A stretch of 64,000 bases of DNA from Gallaecimonas pentaromativorans. Lineage in GTDB: Bacteria > Pseudomonadota > Gammaproteobacteria > Enterobacterales > Gallaecimonadaceae. Positions within the stretch are counted from its first letter, which is position 1. The number at the start of each line of letters is the position of its first letter. The notes under the pieces were generated by a model, which was given only the letters and a program-made list of their open reading frames with translations, did no database searches and was not told the DNA's origin. The position numbers and the translations under genes were made by a program. The stretch covers positions 92,525 to 156,524 of the forward strand of contig NZ_RJUL01000011.1 in assembly GCF_003751625.1 (NCBI RefSeq), read 5' to 3'. This document shows, piece by piece, positions 1-10,491 of this stretch.

Positions 1-2
1 AA

Positions 3-635
3 CTGCTGCGCGCCATGGTGGCCAGCCATGGCGATTGCCACAGCAGCCATGCCCGGTTGCGGCTGCACTTCTCGCTGCTGGTGCGCCGTGCCGCGCTGAA
101 AAGTGACGGGCTATCAGGGTGGAAGGCTTACCCGATGGTGATTGACGCCAGCCTGGTTGGCGGCCAAGTGGCCCTTACTAGCCAGGTAACGGTGGCCTAT
201 TCCTCAACCTGCCCCTGCTCGGCGGCGCTGACTCGCCAACTGCAGGAGCAGGGCTTTTTAGCGGCCTTTGCTGGCCAAGGGTTGCTGGCACCAGAAACGG
301 TTGCTGCCTGGCTGCGTCAGCACGGCACCCTCGCTACCCCCCACAGCCAGCGAAGCCTCGCCGAGGTCTCGGTTAGCCATAGCAGCGGTGCTGGCCACTT
401 TGGGCTGCTGGGGCTTATCGACACCATCGAGCAGGCTCTGGCTACGCCGGTGCAAACCGCCGTCAAGCGGGCCGACGAACAAGCCTTTGCTGCCCTTAAT
501 GGCCAGAACCTAATGTTTGTGGAAGACGCCGCCCGCCGTTTGCAAGGGGCGTTGGCGCATTACCCGGAGGCCAAAATCAAGGTGCGCCATATGGAGAGCC
601 TGCATCCTCATGACGCGATAGCCATGGCCGGCTGA
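3..635 (+). CDS. folE2: GTP cyclohydrolase FolE2 (type IB), 5' end outside window
   Basis: Last ~210 residues of FolE2, which converts GTP to 7,8-dihydroneopterin triphosphate for folate/queuosine-type pathways; it is the alternative to the zinc enzyme FolE1. The frame is already open at the left edge (first full codon at base 3), so the true start lies upstream; full-length relatives are about 300 residues. Counting from the first Met at base 15, the STCPCS motif (Cys66/Cys68) holds the active-site cysteine region and PHSQRS (about 109-114) and the C-terminal [11 protein letters not shown] are family signatures. No paralogue is visible here. Seen: motifs; known: family function. Confidence 0.93.
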   Translation: MLRAMVASHGDCHSSHARLRLHFSLLVRRAALKSDGLSGWKAYPMVIDASLVGGQVALTSQVTVAYSSTCPCSAALTRQLQEQGFLAAFAGQGLLAPETVAAWLRQHGTLATPHSQRSLAEVSVSHSSGAGHFGLLGLIDTIEQALATPVQTAVKRADEQAFAALNGQNLMFVEDAARRLQGALAHYPEAKIKVRHMESLHPHDAIAMAG

Positions 636-693
636 GGCCGGTGTCAAATGGCGCCATAGACGTTATGCTAGGCGGCAAACCAAGGAGGACCCG

Positions 694-1377
694 ATGTCTA
701 TCGTGCTTTATGAGCTGGCCGGCGCCAATCCGCAGCGCCGTTTCAGCCCTTACTGCTGGCGTATTCACCTGGCGCTGTGGCTTAAAGGAGTGAGCTTTGA
801 TGCCCGCGCCTGGCGTTATAACGACAAACCGCTGATCGCCGCCTCCGGCCAAGGCAAGGTGCCGGTGTTGTTTGCTGGTGAGCAAGTGCTGTGGGAGTCC
901 TGGGATATTGCCTGTTACTTGGAGGCGCACTACCCTGAGGGGCCGTCGTTGTTCCCGGAAGGGCAGGCCCAGGCTAAAGCCTTTATGGAACGCTGCGACA
1001 AGGTGTTCAATGTCGCCATTCGCTGGTTTTTGCTGCCGGCCATCTACCCGCTGCTGACCCCGGGCGACCAGCGCTATTTTCGCGCCACCCGCGAGGCGCA
1101 GATCGGCATGGCTCTGGAAGCTTGCTCGCAAAAGGCCGACCAGGCTGCTTTTTACGCAGTGCTGGCACAGTTTGCCGAGGAGCTCGGGGATAAACCGTTT
1201 TTTGCCGGCAACGAACCCGGTTACAGCGATTTGAGCCTGCTGGGCTCGATGCTGTGGGGCGCCGCCACCTGGCCTGTTGATTTCCTGGCTGATGAGCCGC
1301 GTCTTAACAGCTGGCGCGCCCGGCTGGCGGCCCGCTTCCCTGGCCTTGGCGACTATTGCTTCTGTTATCCGCTGTAA
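694..1377 (+). CDS. Glutathione S-transferase family protein
   Basis: 227-residue soluble protein with the two-domain GST layout. The N-terminal thioredoxin-like domain has SPYCWR (18-23), where the active Ser/Cys would sit, then cis-Pro in KVPVLF (55-60) and the glutathione-binding ESWDIACYLE (68-77). The C-terminal helical domain includes the conserved GYSDLSLLGS segment. Length is normal for the family. ATG is preceded by AAGGAGG at good spacing. It lies 59 bp after folE2 and 9 bp before mutM, probably co-transcribed. The sequence resembles beta-etherase/GstA-type enzymes, but the substrate cannot be told from sequence. Confidence 0.88.
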   Translation: MSIVLYELAGANPQRRFSPYCWRIHLALWLKGVSFDARAWRYNDKPLIAASGQGKVPVLFAGEQVLWESWDIACYLEAHYPEGPSLFPEGQAQAKAFMERCDKVFNVAIRWFLLPAIYPLLTPGDQRYFRATREAQIGMALEACSQKADQAAFYAVLAQFAEELGDKPFFAGNEPGYSDLSLLGSMLWGAATWPVDFLADEPRLNSWRARLAARFPGLGDYCFCYPL

Positions 1378-1386
1378 GGAGCCTTG

Positions 1387-2196
1387 ATGCCGGAATTACC
1401 GGAAGTTGAAACCACCCGCCGTGGTGTATCCCCCTTTTTATTAGGCCAGCAGATCGCTCGCATCGAAGTGCGCCAGCGTGGCCTGCGCTGGCCGGTGCCG
1501 GAGGCGCTGGCGCTGCTGGAAGGCCAGGTCATTGAGAAAGTCAGCCGCCGCGCCAAGTATCTGGTGATCGAAACCGCCATGGGCAGCGCCCTGGTGCACC
1601 TGGGCATGAGCGGGGCGCTGCGTATCCTCACCGAAGTTCAGGCACCCGGTAAGCACGACCACGTGGATTTGGTGCTGGCCGGTGGCCAGGTGATGCGCTT
1701 CACCGATCCGCGCCGCTTTGGCGCCTGGCTCTATGTGCCCCCCGGCGAGCAGCATCAACTGCTTGGCAAGCTGGGGCCGGAGCCGCTTACCGAGGCCTTT
1801 GACGGCCAGCGCCTCTTTGAGCTCAGCCGCAAGCGGCAGATCCCGGTCAAAACCTTCATCATGGATAACGCCGTGGTGGTGGGGGTGGGCAATATCTACG
1901 CCAACGAAGCACTGTTTATGGCCGGTATCGATCCGCGCCGCCCGGCCGGTAATGTCAGCCAGGAGCGCTACCTGAAGCTCGCCGAAGCTATCAAGGCGGT
2001 GCTGGCCCGGGCCATCGAGCAGGGCGGCACCACCTTGAAGGATTTTACCGCCGCCGACGGCAAGCCCGGCTACTTTGCCCAAGAGCTCAAGGTCTATGGC
2101 CGCAAGGGATTGCCTTGCCCGGCCTGCGGCGCAGAACTTCGGGAAGTGCGCATTGGCGGGCGCAGCACGGTATACTGCGCCCTTTGTCAGCGCTGA
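1387..2196 (+). CDS. mutM: Formamidopyrimidine-DNA glycosylase (Fpg/MutM)
   Basis: 269-residue bifunctional DNA glycosylase/AP lyase removing 8-oxoguanine and formamidopyrimidines. The ATG at 1387 is chosen over the TTG at 1384 because the enzyme needs Met-Pro-Glu at its start: after Met removal Pro1 is the Schiff-base nucleophile and Glu2 the acid. The C terminus has a zinc finger with C-P-A-C and C-A-L-C pairs in the last 25 residues. The lesion-specific [10 protein letters not shown] region precedes it. Full length, no oddities. It follows the GST gene by 9 bp and precedes glf by 19 bp. Confidence 0.97.
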   Translation: MPELPEVETTRRGVSPFLLGQQIARIEVRQRGLRWPVPEALALLEGQVIEKVSRRAKYLVIETAMGSALVHLGMSGALRILTEVQAPGKHDHVDLVLAGGQVMRFTDPRRFGAWLYVPPGEQHQLLGKLGPEPLTEAFDGQRLFELSRKRQIPVKTFIMDNAVVVGVGNIYANEALFMAGIDPRRPAGNVSQERYLKLAEAIKAVLARAIEQGGTTLKDFTAADGKPGYFAQELKVYGRKGLPCPACGAELREVRIGGRSTVYCALCQR

Positions 2197-2215
2197 ATTG
2201 TGGAGTGATGGTGCT

Positions 2216-3361
2216 ATGGCGCGGTATTTGATTGCAGGGGCAGGCCTTGCCGGGGCGGTACTGGCCCGGGAACTGGCCGAAGGCGGCGCCGAAGTGGTGG
2301 TGAGGGACGAGCGCCCCCATGTGGCCGGTAACTGCCACACCGAGCGTGACGCTGAAACCGGGGTCATGGTGCACCGCTACGGGCCCCACATCTTCAACAC
2401 CAACAGCGATGAAGCCTGGCAATACGTTAACCGTTTCACGCCGTTTCGGCCCTTTATCAACAGGGTTAAGGCGGTCACCCACAAAGGGGTGTTCAGTCTG
2501 CCGGTGAACCTGCATACCATTAACCAGTTCTTTGGCGAGGCGTTCAGCCCGGCCGAGGCCCGCACTTTTGTCGAAGGCCTGGGGGATGACATTGCCGAAC
2601 CGGCCAACTTCGAAGAACAGGGCCGCAAGCTGCTGGGCTCGGCGCTGTATGAAACCTTCTTTGACGGTTACACCCGCAAGCAGTGGGGCTGCGAGCCCAG
2701 CGAGTTGCCAGCCTCGGTGCTAAAACGCCTGCCGGTGCGCTTCAACTACGACGACAACTACTACAACGCCCGCTACCAGGGTATCCCCGAAGCAGGCTAT
2801 ACCGCCATGGTGGAGGCTATTTTGGACCACCCCGGCATTAAGGTGGAGCTGGGCCAGGCGGTGGCGCCGGGTGACGGCGCGGGCTTTGACCACCTGTTCT
2901 GGAGCGGCCCGCTGGACCAGTACTTCGGTTGCCAACTGGGCAAGCTAGGGTATCGCACCGTCTACTGGACCGAACAGCGCTTCGATGGCGACGCCTTGGG
3001 CAACGCCGTGCTCAACTACCCGGACATGAGCGTGCCCTTTACCCGCAAGCACGAGCACAAGCACTTCACCCCCTGGGAGCAGCACCACAAGACCATCGTC
3101 TTTACCGAGTTCAGCAAGGCCACCGAGGATGGCGACATCCCCTATTACCCGGTCAGCCGCCCGGCCGACAAAGCCCTGTTCGGGCAATATGCGGCGCTGG
3201 CCAAGCAAACCGCCGGGGTGTCCTTTATCGGCCGGCTGGGATCGTATCGCTACCTCAATATGGATTTGGTGATCCTCGAAACCCTGGCCTTTGCCCGGGC
3301 CTTCAAGGCCGACCCCGGGCTGACTTTCCCCCCCGCCGTTGAGGAGATGCTGGCGCAATGA
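2216..3361 (+). CDS. glf: UDP-galactopyranose mutase
   Basis: 381-residue flavoenzyme interconverting UDP-galactopyranose and UDP-galactofuranose, the donor for galactofuranose in surface glycans. The FAD-binding Rossmann motif GAGLAGAVLA lies at residues 7-16; RYGPHIFNT and the RKQWGCEPSELP segment are family signatures. The open frame extends upstream into mutM, but the ATG at 2216 has GGAG about 10 bases upstream and gives the usual family length. Its stop overlaps the start of the DUF707 gene by 4 bases (ATGA), suggesting translational coupling. The presence of glf implies this strain makes a Galf-containing polysaccharide; no Galf transferase of a known family is obvious nearby. Confidence 0.95.
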   Translation: MARYLIAGAGLAGAVLARELAEGGAEVVVRDERPHVAGNCHTERDAETGVMVHRYGPHIFNTNSDEAWQYVNRFTPFRPFINRVKAVTHKGVFSLPVNLHTINQFFGEAFSPAEARTFVEGLGDDIAEPANFEEQGRKLLGSALYETFFDGYTRKQWGCEPSELPASVLKRLPVRFNYDDNYYNARYQGIPEAGYTAMVEAILDHPGIKVELGQAVAPGDGAGFDHLFWSGPLDQYFGCQLGKLGYRTVYWTEQRFDGDALGNAVLNYPDMSVPFTRKHEHKHFTPWEQHHKTIVFTEFSKATEDGDIPYYPVSRPADKALFGQYAALAKQTAGVSFIGRLGSYRYLNMDLVILETLAFARAFKADPGLTFPPAVEEMLAQ

Positions 3362-4092
3362 ACAACCTGGTGATCTGTTGTGTCGGGGACGGCTCCTTGC
3401 ATCCCCAGTGGCTAGAAGGCCAAAAGGACTTTGACTTGTTCCTGATTTACTTTGGTGACCAGTCGGGTCTCTACCGGGAGCAATGCCAGCATTATGCCGA
3501 GGCGAAGGGCAGCAAGTGGCAGCTGCTGAGCAGCCAGATAGCGGCCAATTGGGATTGGATCAAAGAGTATGACGCCATCTGGTTGCCCGATGACGACATC
3601 AAAACCGATGCCGCCAACATCAACCGCATCTTTGCGCTGTTCCACCAGTATCAGCTGAAGCTGGCTCAGCCGGCACTGACCCCGGACAGCTACATCAGCC
3701 TCAAGATCACCCGCCAGCGCAACTGGGCCCAGCTTCGCTTTACCAATTACGTTGAAGTGATGGTGCCGGTGATGACCAGCGACACCCTGGAGATGTTGCT
3801 GCCCACCTTTACCCTCAACAAAACCGGTTGGGGCGTGGACTACTACTGGAACAAGCTGGTGCGTGAGCGCGGCTGGGGGCCACTTGGCATCATCGATGCG
3901 GCGGCGGTCACCCACACCCGGCCAGTCAATCCCGAAGGCGGCTACTACCAGGCCATGGGTATCAGCCCGGGCCAGGAGCGGGACGAGATCATGCGCCGCT
4001 ATAAGCTCAGTAAGAAAAAGCGCCATTACGGCGCTGTGATGGAGCTGGCGGGTAGGGCAGTCAAACTGCGTTGGCTGCCCTATATCTTCTGA
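3358..4092 (+). CDS. DUF707 family protein, putative glycosyltransferase-like
   Basis: 244-residue cytoplasmic-looking protein with no signal peptide. It resembles the DUF707 family (a family of unknown function known from bacteria and plants): the WLPDDDI block at 76-81 and the GWGVDYYW block near 157 are typical. A DDD triad after a hydrophobic strand looks like the DxD metal site of GT-A transferases, but that is inference. It overlaps glf by 4 bases, so it is likely expressed with the mutase and may use or attach a galactose-derived sugar. Its stop lies directly beside the stop of the convergent gene at 4093. Confidence 0.75.
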   Translation: MNNLVICCVGDGSLHPQWLEGQKDFDLFLIYFGDQSGLYREQCQHYAEAKGSKWQLLSSQIAANWDWIKEYDAIWLPDDDIKTDAANINRIFALFHQYQLKLAQPALTPDSYISLKITRQRNWAQLRFTNYVEVMVPVMTSDTLEMLLPTFTLNKTGWGVDYYWNKLVRERGWGPLGIIDAAAVTHTRPVNPEGGYYQAMGISPGQERDEIMRRYKLSKKKRHYGAVMELAGRAVKLRWLPYIF

Positions 4093-4620
4093 TCAGAACC
4101 GCTTTTGGATAGACAGGGTGGCGCTTTGGATGTCGAAGTAGACATCCTGCCGCCCTGCCGGATCGCTAGGCTCTTTGTCGCGGGCCAGCTTGTCGGCCTT
4201 GCGAAAATCCAGCCCTATCGACCAGCCTTGGTAGGGCAGTTTGTAGCTGACACCGGCGCCGTAGTAGTAACCGTAGGCCGGGCGGGTGTCAGACAAGCGG
4301 GCGCCCCCCAAAAAGCCGTGCACCTCGAAGCTGTCACCCAGCGGATAGTGGTAATCCAGGGCTCTTAGCCCCAAAAGGTTGCGGCCGTTGCTGCGGTCCC
4401 AATCCAGTGCTACGCCAAAAAGGCCATTACCGGCCGGGCGATAGACGCCGGCCATCAGGTGCGGGGTAACTTCGCTGCTGCGGTTAAAAGGCTCCATGGT
4501 GGGCGTACCCAAATCCACCTTCTCGCGGCTGAAACTGGCCCCCACTTCGGTCATTACCGTGGTGGCGGAGGCCTCAAAGGTCATCAGGCCGGCCAGGGCC
4601 ACAAATGCGATTTTCTTCAT
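4093..4620 (-). CDS. Small outer-membrane beta-barrel protein (hypothetical)
   Basis: 175 residues with a Sec signal peptide (MKKIAFVALAG... cleavage likely after ASA at about 19). The rest is rich in alternating aromatic/small residues (e.g. YGYYYGAGVSYKLPY) and ends in Phe, as outer-membrane barrels do. It lies 10 bp downstream of the Wzi-family gene with its own AAGGA Shine-Dalgarno, so it probably belongs to the same operon. Function unknown; a partner in polysaccharide surface attachment is a guess from position only. Confidence 0.7.
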   Translation of the reverse strand: MKKIAFVALAGLMTFEASATTVMTEVGASFSREKVDLGTPTMEPFNRSSEVTPHLMAGVYRPAGNGLFGVALDWDRSNGRNLLGLRALDYHYPLGDSFEVHGFLGGARLSDTRPAYGYYYGAGVSYKLPYQGWSIGLDFRKADKLARDKEPSDPAGRQDVYFDIQSATLSIQKRF

Positions 4621-4630
4621 TGTCGATTCC

Positions 4631-6049
4631 TTACCAACGGATATAGCCGCTCAGCATGGCGGAGCTGTCGCCAAAGACGTCGCGTTGTACTGTCACTTCA
4701 CCACCCACCATGTAGCGGCGCCAAACCGTTGAATAGGCGGCGCTCAGCTGCTGGAAGCGGCTGTAATCAATGCTGGAGTAACCCTGGTTTTGCAGGGTTC
4801 GGTATTTAAAGCGCCACATGTCGGTGGCAGAAGGGGTCCAGCCGAGGATCAGGGTATGGGCCTGGGCGCCGATGCCGTCGCCAAACTGGCGCTCGCTGGC
4901 GCCCCAGTGACCGATGATCACGCCTTTATTGCTCAGGCCGTCCTGGTAGATGTGGTGCACATACCAGCTGTTCTGCCACTCGGAGAACTCGTAAGTGAGA
5001 TCCCAGTTATCGGCGATGCGCGGGATATAAAGCCCACCAGACAGCGAGACATTGCCCAGGCGCCAGTTTGTGGCATGAGAGGTGTCTTCGCCGGCGTACT
5101 CGAAATAGAGGTTAAAGGGGGTGTCGCCGTCAAAGTGGAACTGGGTGGTAACGGACGCCGCTTGGTTACCAAATTCGGAGTCTTCGTTGACCCCCTGGCC
5201 GGTGTTGTCGTTGCCGGTAGGGTTAAAAAACGCCTTGCCGATATCACTCAGGGAGTTGCCGCCACGGGCGCCACCGCCAAACTGCATGATGCGGTTAAAG
5301 CCGATGGACCAGCCCTCCAAAGGCTCCATGGACAGGTGCAGCCCGGTGATCTTCGGCTTGCCGGCGGTGTAGCCGCCTTGGTAGGCGATGTGGCTACTGT
5401 AGGACATCTCCCCCACGAAGAATTCGTAGCGGATATTGAAATCGGTCAGCGGCCGGGTGTTGGACAAGGTGATACCCGGCATATTCTCGGCCTGGGTCGA
5501 CAGCAACATGGCGCTGTCGTGCATCGGCGAGTACCAGTGCGAGCGGTAGCCGATATCGAGCTGGGCCCAGTCAAAACCCAGAGACAGCATGGTGTCCACC
5601 GGCTGGGCGTTGTCTTCGGTGAACTGGCCGCCGACGGTGACGATGCCGTAGTCGGAGAACTGCCAATACCCGCTGACATCCACCCGCAGGTTATCGTCAG
5701 AACTCAGGCCACGCTGGTTCGGGTCCAGGGTTTTGCCGTCGCCGGAGTCGACCCGGGCAGTCAGGCTGGCCTGGGTCAGCGACAGCCGCTGTTTGTAGCG
5801 CTCCAAAAAGCGTTTGATCTGGCCGCAAAGGGCCTGGTCCTTGCCACAAATGGCCGGCAGGGCGTCTTGTACCTCGGCGGCGCTGTAGGGCTTTTTCAGG
5901 GGGGCGCGGCCGGCAATGGCCATGGCCCGCTCCACTTGGTGCTCCAGCTCGGGGTATTGGTTGAGGGGCAAATAAGGGCTGACACCCTTGGCGGCGGCAG
6001 CGGTGCTGACCAGCACCAGTGAGGCCAGGGCGCTAAGGCGTAACAACAT
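4631..6049 (-). CDS. Capsule assembly Wzi family outer-membrane protein
   Basis: 472 residues: signal peptide (cleavage about residue 20, STAAAA), an N-terminal helical segment including ICGKDQALCGQIKRFL, then a long beta-barrel-like region rich in aromatic residues, ending in W. This is the pattern of the Wzi family (PF14052), outer-membrane lectin-like proteins that help retain capsule or exopolysaccharide at the cell surface. Its ribosome site AAGGAT overlaps the coaD stop codon (4 bp gap), so translation is probably coupled to coaD. No wza/wzb/wzc genes are in the window, so the polysaccharide it would serve is encoded elsewhere. Confidence 0.85.
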   Translation of the reverse strand: MLLRLSALASLVLVSTAAAAKGVSPYLPLNQYPELEHQVERAMAIAGRAPLKKPYSAAEVQDALPAICGKDQALCGQIKRFLERYKQRLSLTQASLTARVDSGDGKTLDPNQRGLSSDDNLRVDVSGYWQFSDYGIVTVGGQFTEDNAQPVDTMLSLGFDWAQLDIGYRSHWYSPMHDSAMLLSTQAENMPGITLSNTRPLTDFNIRYEFFVGEMSYSSHIAYQGGYTAGKPKITGLHLSMEPLEGWSIGFNRIMQFGGGARGGNSLSDIGKAFFNPTGNDNTGQGVNEDSEFGNQAASVTTQFHFDGDTPFNLYFEYAGEDTSHATNWRLGNVSLSGGLYIPRIADNWDLTYEFSEWQNSWYVHHIYQDGLSNKGVIIGHWGASERQFGDGIGAQAHTLILGWTPSATDMWRFKYRTLQNQGYSSIDYSRFQQLSAAYSTVWRRYMVGGEVTVQRDVFGDSSAMLSGYIRW

Positions 6050-6053
6050 GGAT

Positions 6054-7467
<1,414 letters not shown>

Positions 7468-7653
7468 GTCTTGGCATTCCTTGGTCTGGTAAAGGCGGGG
7501 CGCGCCGCCATCTTGAGCGCTGAGTATATCAGCGCCGGGGCGGGGCCAGTACCCTTTGGCCGCCTTGGTGTAAAGAAGGGGGGCCGCGCTCGGCAGGCGA
7601 ATGTCCCCGGTATTTGTGCTATGTTGGCGCCGATTTTAAGGGGAGATAACGCC

Positions 7654-8748
7654 ATGAAACTGCTGGTGATCAGTTCCTACAAAGACACTTGGAACTCGGT
7701 GCGGCCGGAAGCCGAGATGCTCATTGGCTTAAAAGAGCACGGCATCGAGCTGGAAGTGATGACCCAGGACGACGCCGAATACGTGCGCCGTTTCGAAGAA
7801 ATGGGCGTGAAGGTCCACCCATATCACCCCAAGAAGAAATTCAGCCTGGCCAGCATCAAATACATTCGCCGGGTACTGAAAGAGGGCCGTTTTGACGCCG
7901 TTTACGGCTTTAACAACAAGGCCATCTGCAACACCAACTTTGCCGCCATCGGCCTGCCGGTAAAAGTGCTCACTTATCGTGGCCAGACCGGCAACATTGA
8001 GAAGTGGAACCCCACCGGTTATCTCACCCACCTCAACCCACGGGTAGACCGCATCGTCTGTGTGGCTAAGGCCACCGAGGTGGACTTGCGCCCCCAGGTG
8101 TGGGGCAACAAGAACAAGGTTTGCACCGTCTATAAGGGCCATGACCTTGCCTGGTACAACGACACCCCGGTGGATTTGAGCGAATTTGGCATCCCCGAAG
8201 GCGCCTTTGTGATGGGTTCGGTGGCTAACCTGCGGCCCCGCAAGGGCTTGCCGGTGTTGATGGAAATGACCCATCAGCTGCCCAAGGACGCCAATATCCA
8301 CCTGTTGCTGGTGGGGGGCGGCATGGACAAGCCCGAAGTGCAGGCGATGATTGACGCCAGCCCCATGAAGGGCCGTATCCACCTGGCCGGCTTTCGTAAA
8401 GACGCCCCGGCCATTATCGCCGGCTGCGATGTCTCTATCCTTGCCTCAACCAAGCGCGAAGGCCTGCCCAAGACCGTGATTGAAGCCATGGTCTACGGGG
8501 TGGCGCCCATAGTGTCTGACACCGGCGGCAGCGCCGAGCTGATTGAAGACGGCATCAGCGGCATCAAGATAGCGCCGGGTGATGTAAAGGCCATGGCCGA
8601 AGGGGTAATGCGCCTTTTCAATGACCGCGAGCTGTGCCGCGCCATGGGCGAAAATGCCCGCCAGCGCATTGGCGAGCATTTCAACGTGGCGCAGTCAGCC
8701 AGGGATCTGGCCAAGGTCATTAAAGACACCGTCAACGGCGCGTTTTAA
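7654..8748 (+). CDS. Glycosyltransferase, GT4 (GT-B) family
   Basis: 364 residues. Two Rossmann-like halves; the C-terminal half has the GT4 pattern GSVANLRPRKG, LLLVGGG and the nucleotide-sugar motif REGLPKTVIEAM with the E-x7-E type spacing. The frame is open upstream to 7471, but ATG at 7654 has GGGGAG at good distance and begins the MKLLVISS strand typical of these enzymes. It is divergent from the GT7 gene (186 bp apart) and its 3' end overlaps the convergent GT2 gene by 17 bases. Position among LPS-core genes suggests a core or O-chain sugar transfer; sugar and linkage unknown. Confidence 0.88.
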   Translation: MKLLVISSYKDTWNSVRPEAEMLIGLKEHGIELEVMTQDDAEYVRRFEEMGVKVHPYHPKKKFSLASIKYIRRVLKEGRFDAVYGFNNKAICNTNFAAIGLPVKVLTYRGQTGNIEKWNPTGYLTHLNPRVDRIVCVAKATEVDLRPQVWGNKNKVCTVYKGHDLAWYNDTPVDLSEFGIPEGAFVMGSVANLRPRKGLPVLMEMTHQLPKDANIHLLLVGGGMDKPEVQAMIDASPMKGRIHLAGFRKDAPAIIAGCDVSILASTKREGLPKTVIEAMVYGVAPIVSDTGGSAELIEDGISGIKIAPGDVKAMAEGVMRLFNDRELCRAMGENARQRIGEHFNVAQSARDLAKVIKDTVNGAF

Positions 8749-9481
8749 GCCACAGCGCCGCGTATTTGTTGAAGGAATAATGGGCAGCGAACACGGCCAG
8801 CAAAAAGCCGTGTTTGCCGTCCATAAAGCCGCGCTGGAACACGAATTTTCGTAAAAAGGTCGACATGCTGTGCAGCACTGCCGACGACACCCCCGCCTTT
8901 TTCCCCTTGCGCGCCTTGTTGTCGGCCCAGTCGTTGGCGTAGCGCACCGACTTTTGCAGGTAACTGGTCAGGTCGCCGGTGGTGTAATGCAAAAGGTGCC
9001 CTGGCAGGTCTTTGAACTTGGCACCTTTGCAGTCCACCTTTTCATGCACCAGGGCATCGTCGTAGCGGTACTCGCTATTGCGGTGCAGCCGCACGATGCG
9101 GTCGGGGTACCAGCCGGAGGTCTTGATAAAGCGGCCGAAGAAATCGGTGAGCCGGTTGGCGCGGTACACCAGCTGCGGGGTGCTGTCCTCAATGGCGGCC
9201 AGAATGCCGGCTTTGAGCTCCGGGGTAACCACCTCGTCGGCGTCTATCCAGAAAAGCCATTCCCCTTTTGCATGCTGTTGGGCCCGTTGGCGCTGGGGGC
9301 CAAAACCGGGCCAGCCGTCACTTTGGAAAATACGGGCGCCAAAGGCTTCGGCCTGGGCCAGGGTGTCGTCGGTGGAGCCGGAGTCCAGCACCACAATCTC
9401 ATCAACGAAATCGAGGCTTTTCAGGCAGTTTGGCAAGTCCTTGCCGACATTTTTGCTGATGATCACCGCAGAAAGTTTCAT
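8732..9481 (-). CDS. GT2 family glycosyltransferase, WaaE/KdtX-like
   Basis: 249-residue GT-A enzyme. N-terminal SAVIISKNVGKDLPNCL is the usual family opening, DSGSTDDT lies at 33-40, and the metal-binding DAD at 80-82 within WIDADEVVT. Layout and length match WaaE/KdtX, which adds beta-1,4-glucose to heptose I in the LPS inner core; this is family inference. The ATG at 9481 overlaps the waaF stop (ATGA) and is preferred over an upstream in-frame start. It is the last gene of the hldD-waaF-GT2 operon, and its tail overlaps the convergent GT4 gene by 17 bases. Confidence 0.87.
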   Translation of the reverse strand: MKLSAVIISKNVGKDLPNCLKSLDFVDEIVVLDSGSTDDTLAQAEAFGARIFQSDGWPGFGPQRQRAQQHAKGEWLFWIDADEVVTPELKAGILAAIEDSTPQLVYRANRLTDFFGRFIKTSGWYPDRIVRLHRNSEYRYDDALVHEKVDCKGAKFKDLPGHLLHYTTGDLTSYLQKSVRYANDWADNKARKGKKAGVSSAVLHSMSTFLRKFVFQRGFMDGKHGFLLAVFAAHYSFNKYAALWLKTRR

Positions 9482-10491
9482 GCAAGGGTCTCCAGCACCT
9501 GCTCGACGCCAATTTCGGTCAGGCACCGGTAATGGCCAAAGCGGCAGGTGCGCTCAAAGCAGGGGCTGCATTCGATGGGGTGGCGCACTATGGTGGCCTT
9601 GCCTGTGAGTGGCGGCGTGAAATCCGGGCTGGTGGAGCCGTAAATAGCCACCACAGGCGCGCCGGCAGCGGCGGCCACGTGCATCAACCCCGAGTCGTGG
9701 CTCACTACCTGTTGGCAATGGGCGAACAGATCCACGGTGTCTTCCAGGCGGGTCTTGCCACAGAGGTTAAAAACAAACGCCTGGCCGTCGCTTATCACTT
9801 GGCCAGCGTCCACATCCTTGGGGCCGCCCATCACCCACACCTGGTAGCCCTTGGCCACCAGCCGAGCGGCCAAGGCGCGGTGGCTTTCTAGCGGCCACTG
9901 CTTGGAGGGGCCGTATTCAGCGCCGGGGCACAGCGCTATCGCCGGTTTATCCAGCGGCAGTGCCAGTTTGGCCATCACCGCCTTGAGGTTGTCTTTATTG
10001 ATGGTCAGCGCCGGGCTCGGCACCTCGAACTGGTAACGCTGGTAGTCGGCTTTGCTGACCCCCATGGCCATGTAGCGCCACACCGTTTTGTCGGTAATGA
10101 CATTGCCACTGCGGGTAGGGCGGCGTTTGCGGGCATCGCTCAGCATAAAGCTTCGCCCTTCGCCGCTAAAACCCACCCGCTCGGGGATACCGGCCATAAA
10201 GGGAATAAGCGCCGATTTAAAGGAGCGAGGCAGCACCAGGGCTTTGTCGTAGCCTTCTTTTTTCAAGGTTCTGGCCAGTTGCCATTGGCCCTTGAGGTTG
10301 AGCTTGCCGTGGCCCCAAGGGGCGGCAATACCCCGGCGCACCTGCGGCATACGGGCGATGATCGGCAGCGACCAGCCCGGTGCCAGTACGTCGATAACGG
10401 CATCGGGGTGGCGCTTTTGGATATCGATGAACAGTGCCTGGGCCATGACCATGTCACCGACCCAGGACGGGCCCACTACCAGCAGCTTCAT
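9478..10491 (-). CDS. waaF: ADP-heptose:LPS heptosyltransferase II
   Basis: 337-residue GT9 enzyme adding the second L-glycero-D-manno-heptose to the LPS inner core. The start [18 protein letters not shown] is diagnostic of WaaF, as is [15 protein letters not shown] in the donor-binding half; [13 protein letters not shown] follows, and a Cys-rich tail ([16 protein letters not shown]) is typical. The start ATG at 10491 overlaps the stop of hldD by 4 bases, so the six in-frame upstream codons are ignored. Works with HldD, which supplies its donor, from the same transcript. Confidence 0.96.
   Translation of the reverse strand: MKLLVVGPSWVGDMVMAQALFIDIQKRHPDAVIDVLAPGWSLPIIARMPQVRRGIAAPWGHGKLNLKGQWQLARTLKKEGYDKALVLPRSFKSALIPFMAGIPERVGFSGEGRSFMLSDARKRRPTRSGNVITDKTVWRYMAMGVSKADYQRYQFEVPSPALTINKDNLKAVMAKLALPLDKPAIALCPGAEYGPSKQWPLESHRALAARLVAKGYQVWVMGGPKDVDAGQVISDGQAFVFNLCGKTRLEDTVDLFAHCQQVVSHDSGLMHVAAAAGAPVVAIYGSTSPDFTPPLTGKATIVRHPIECSPCFERTCRFGHYRCLTEIGVEQVLETLA

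Noticed and set aside
4790..6022. Long plus-strand frame (410 codons) opposite the Wzi-family gene
   Set aside because: Gly/Val/Ala/His-rich low-information translation; antisense frames stay open in this GC-rich DNA. The minus strand has signal peptide and barrel signatures.
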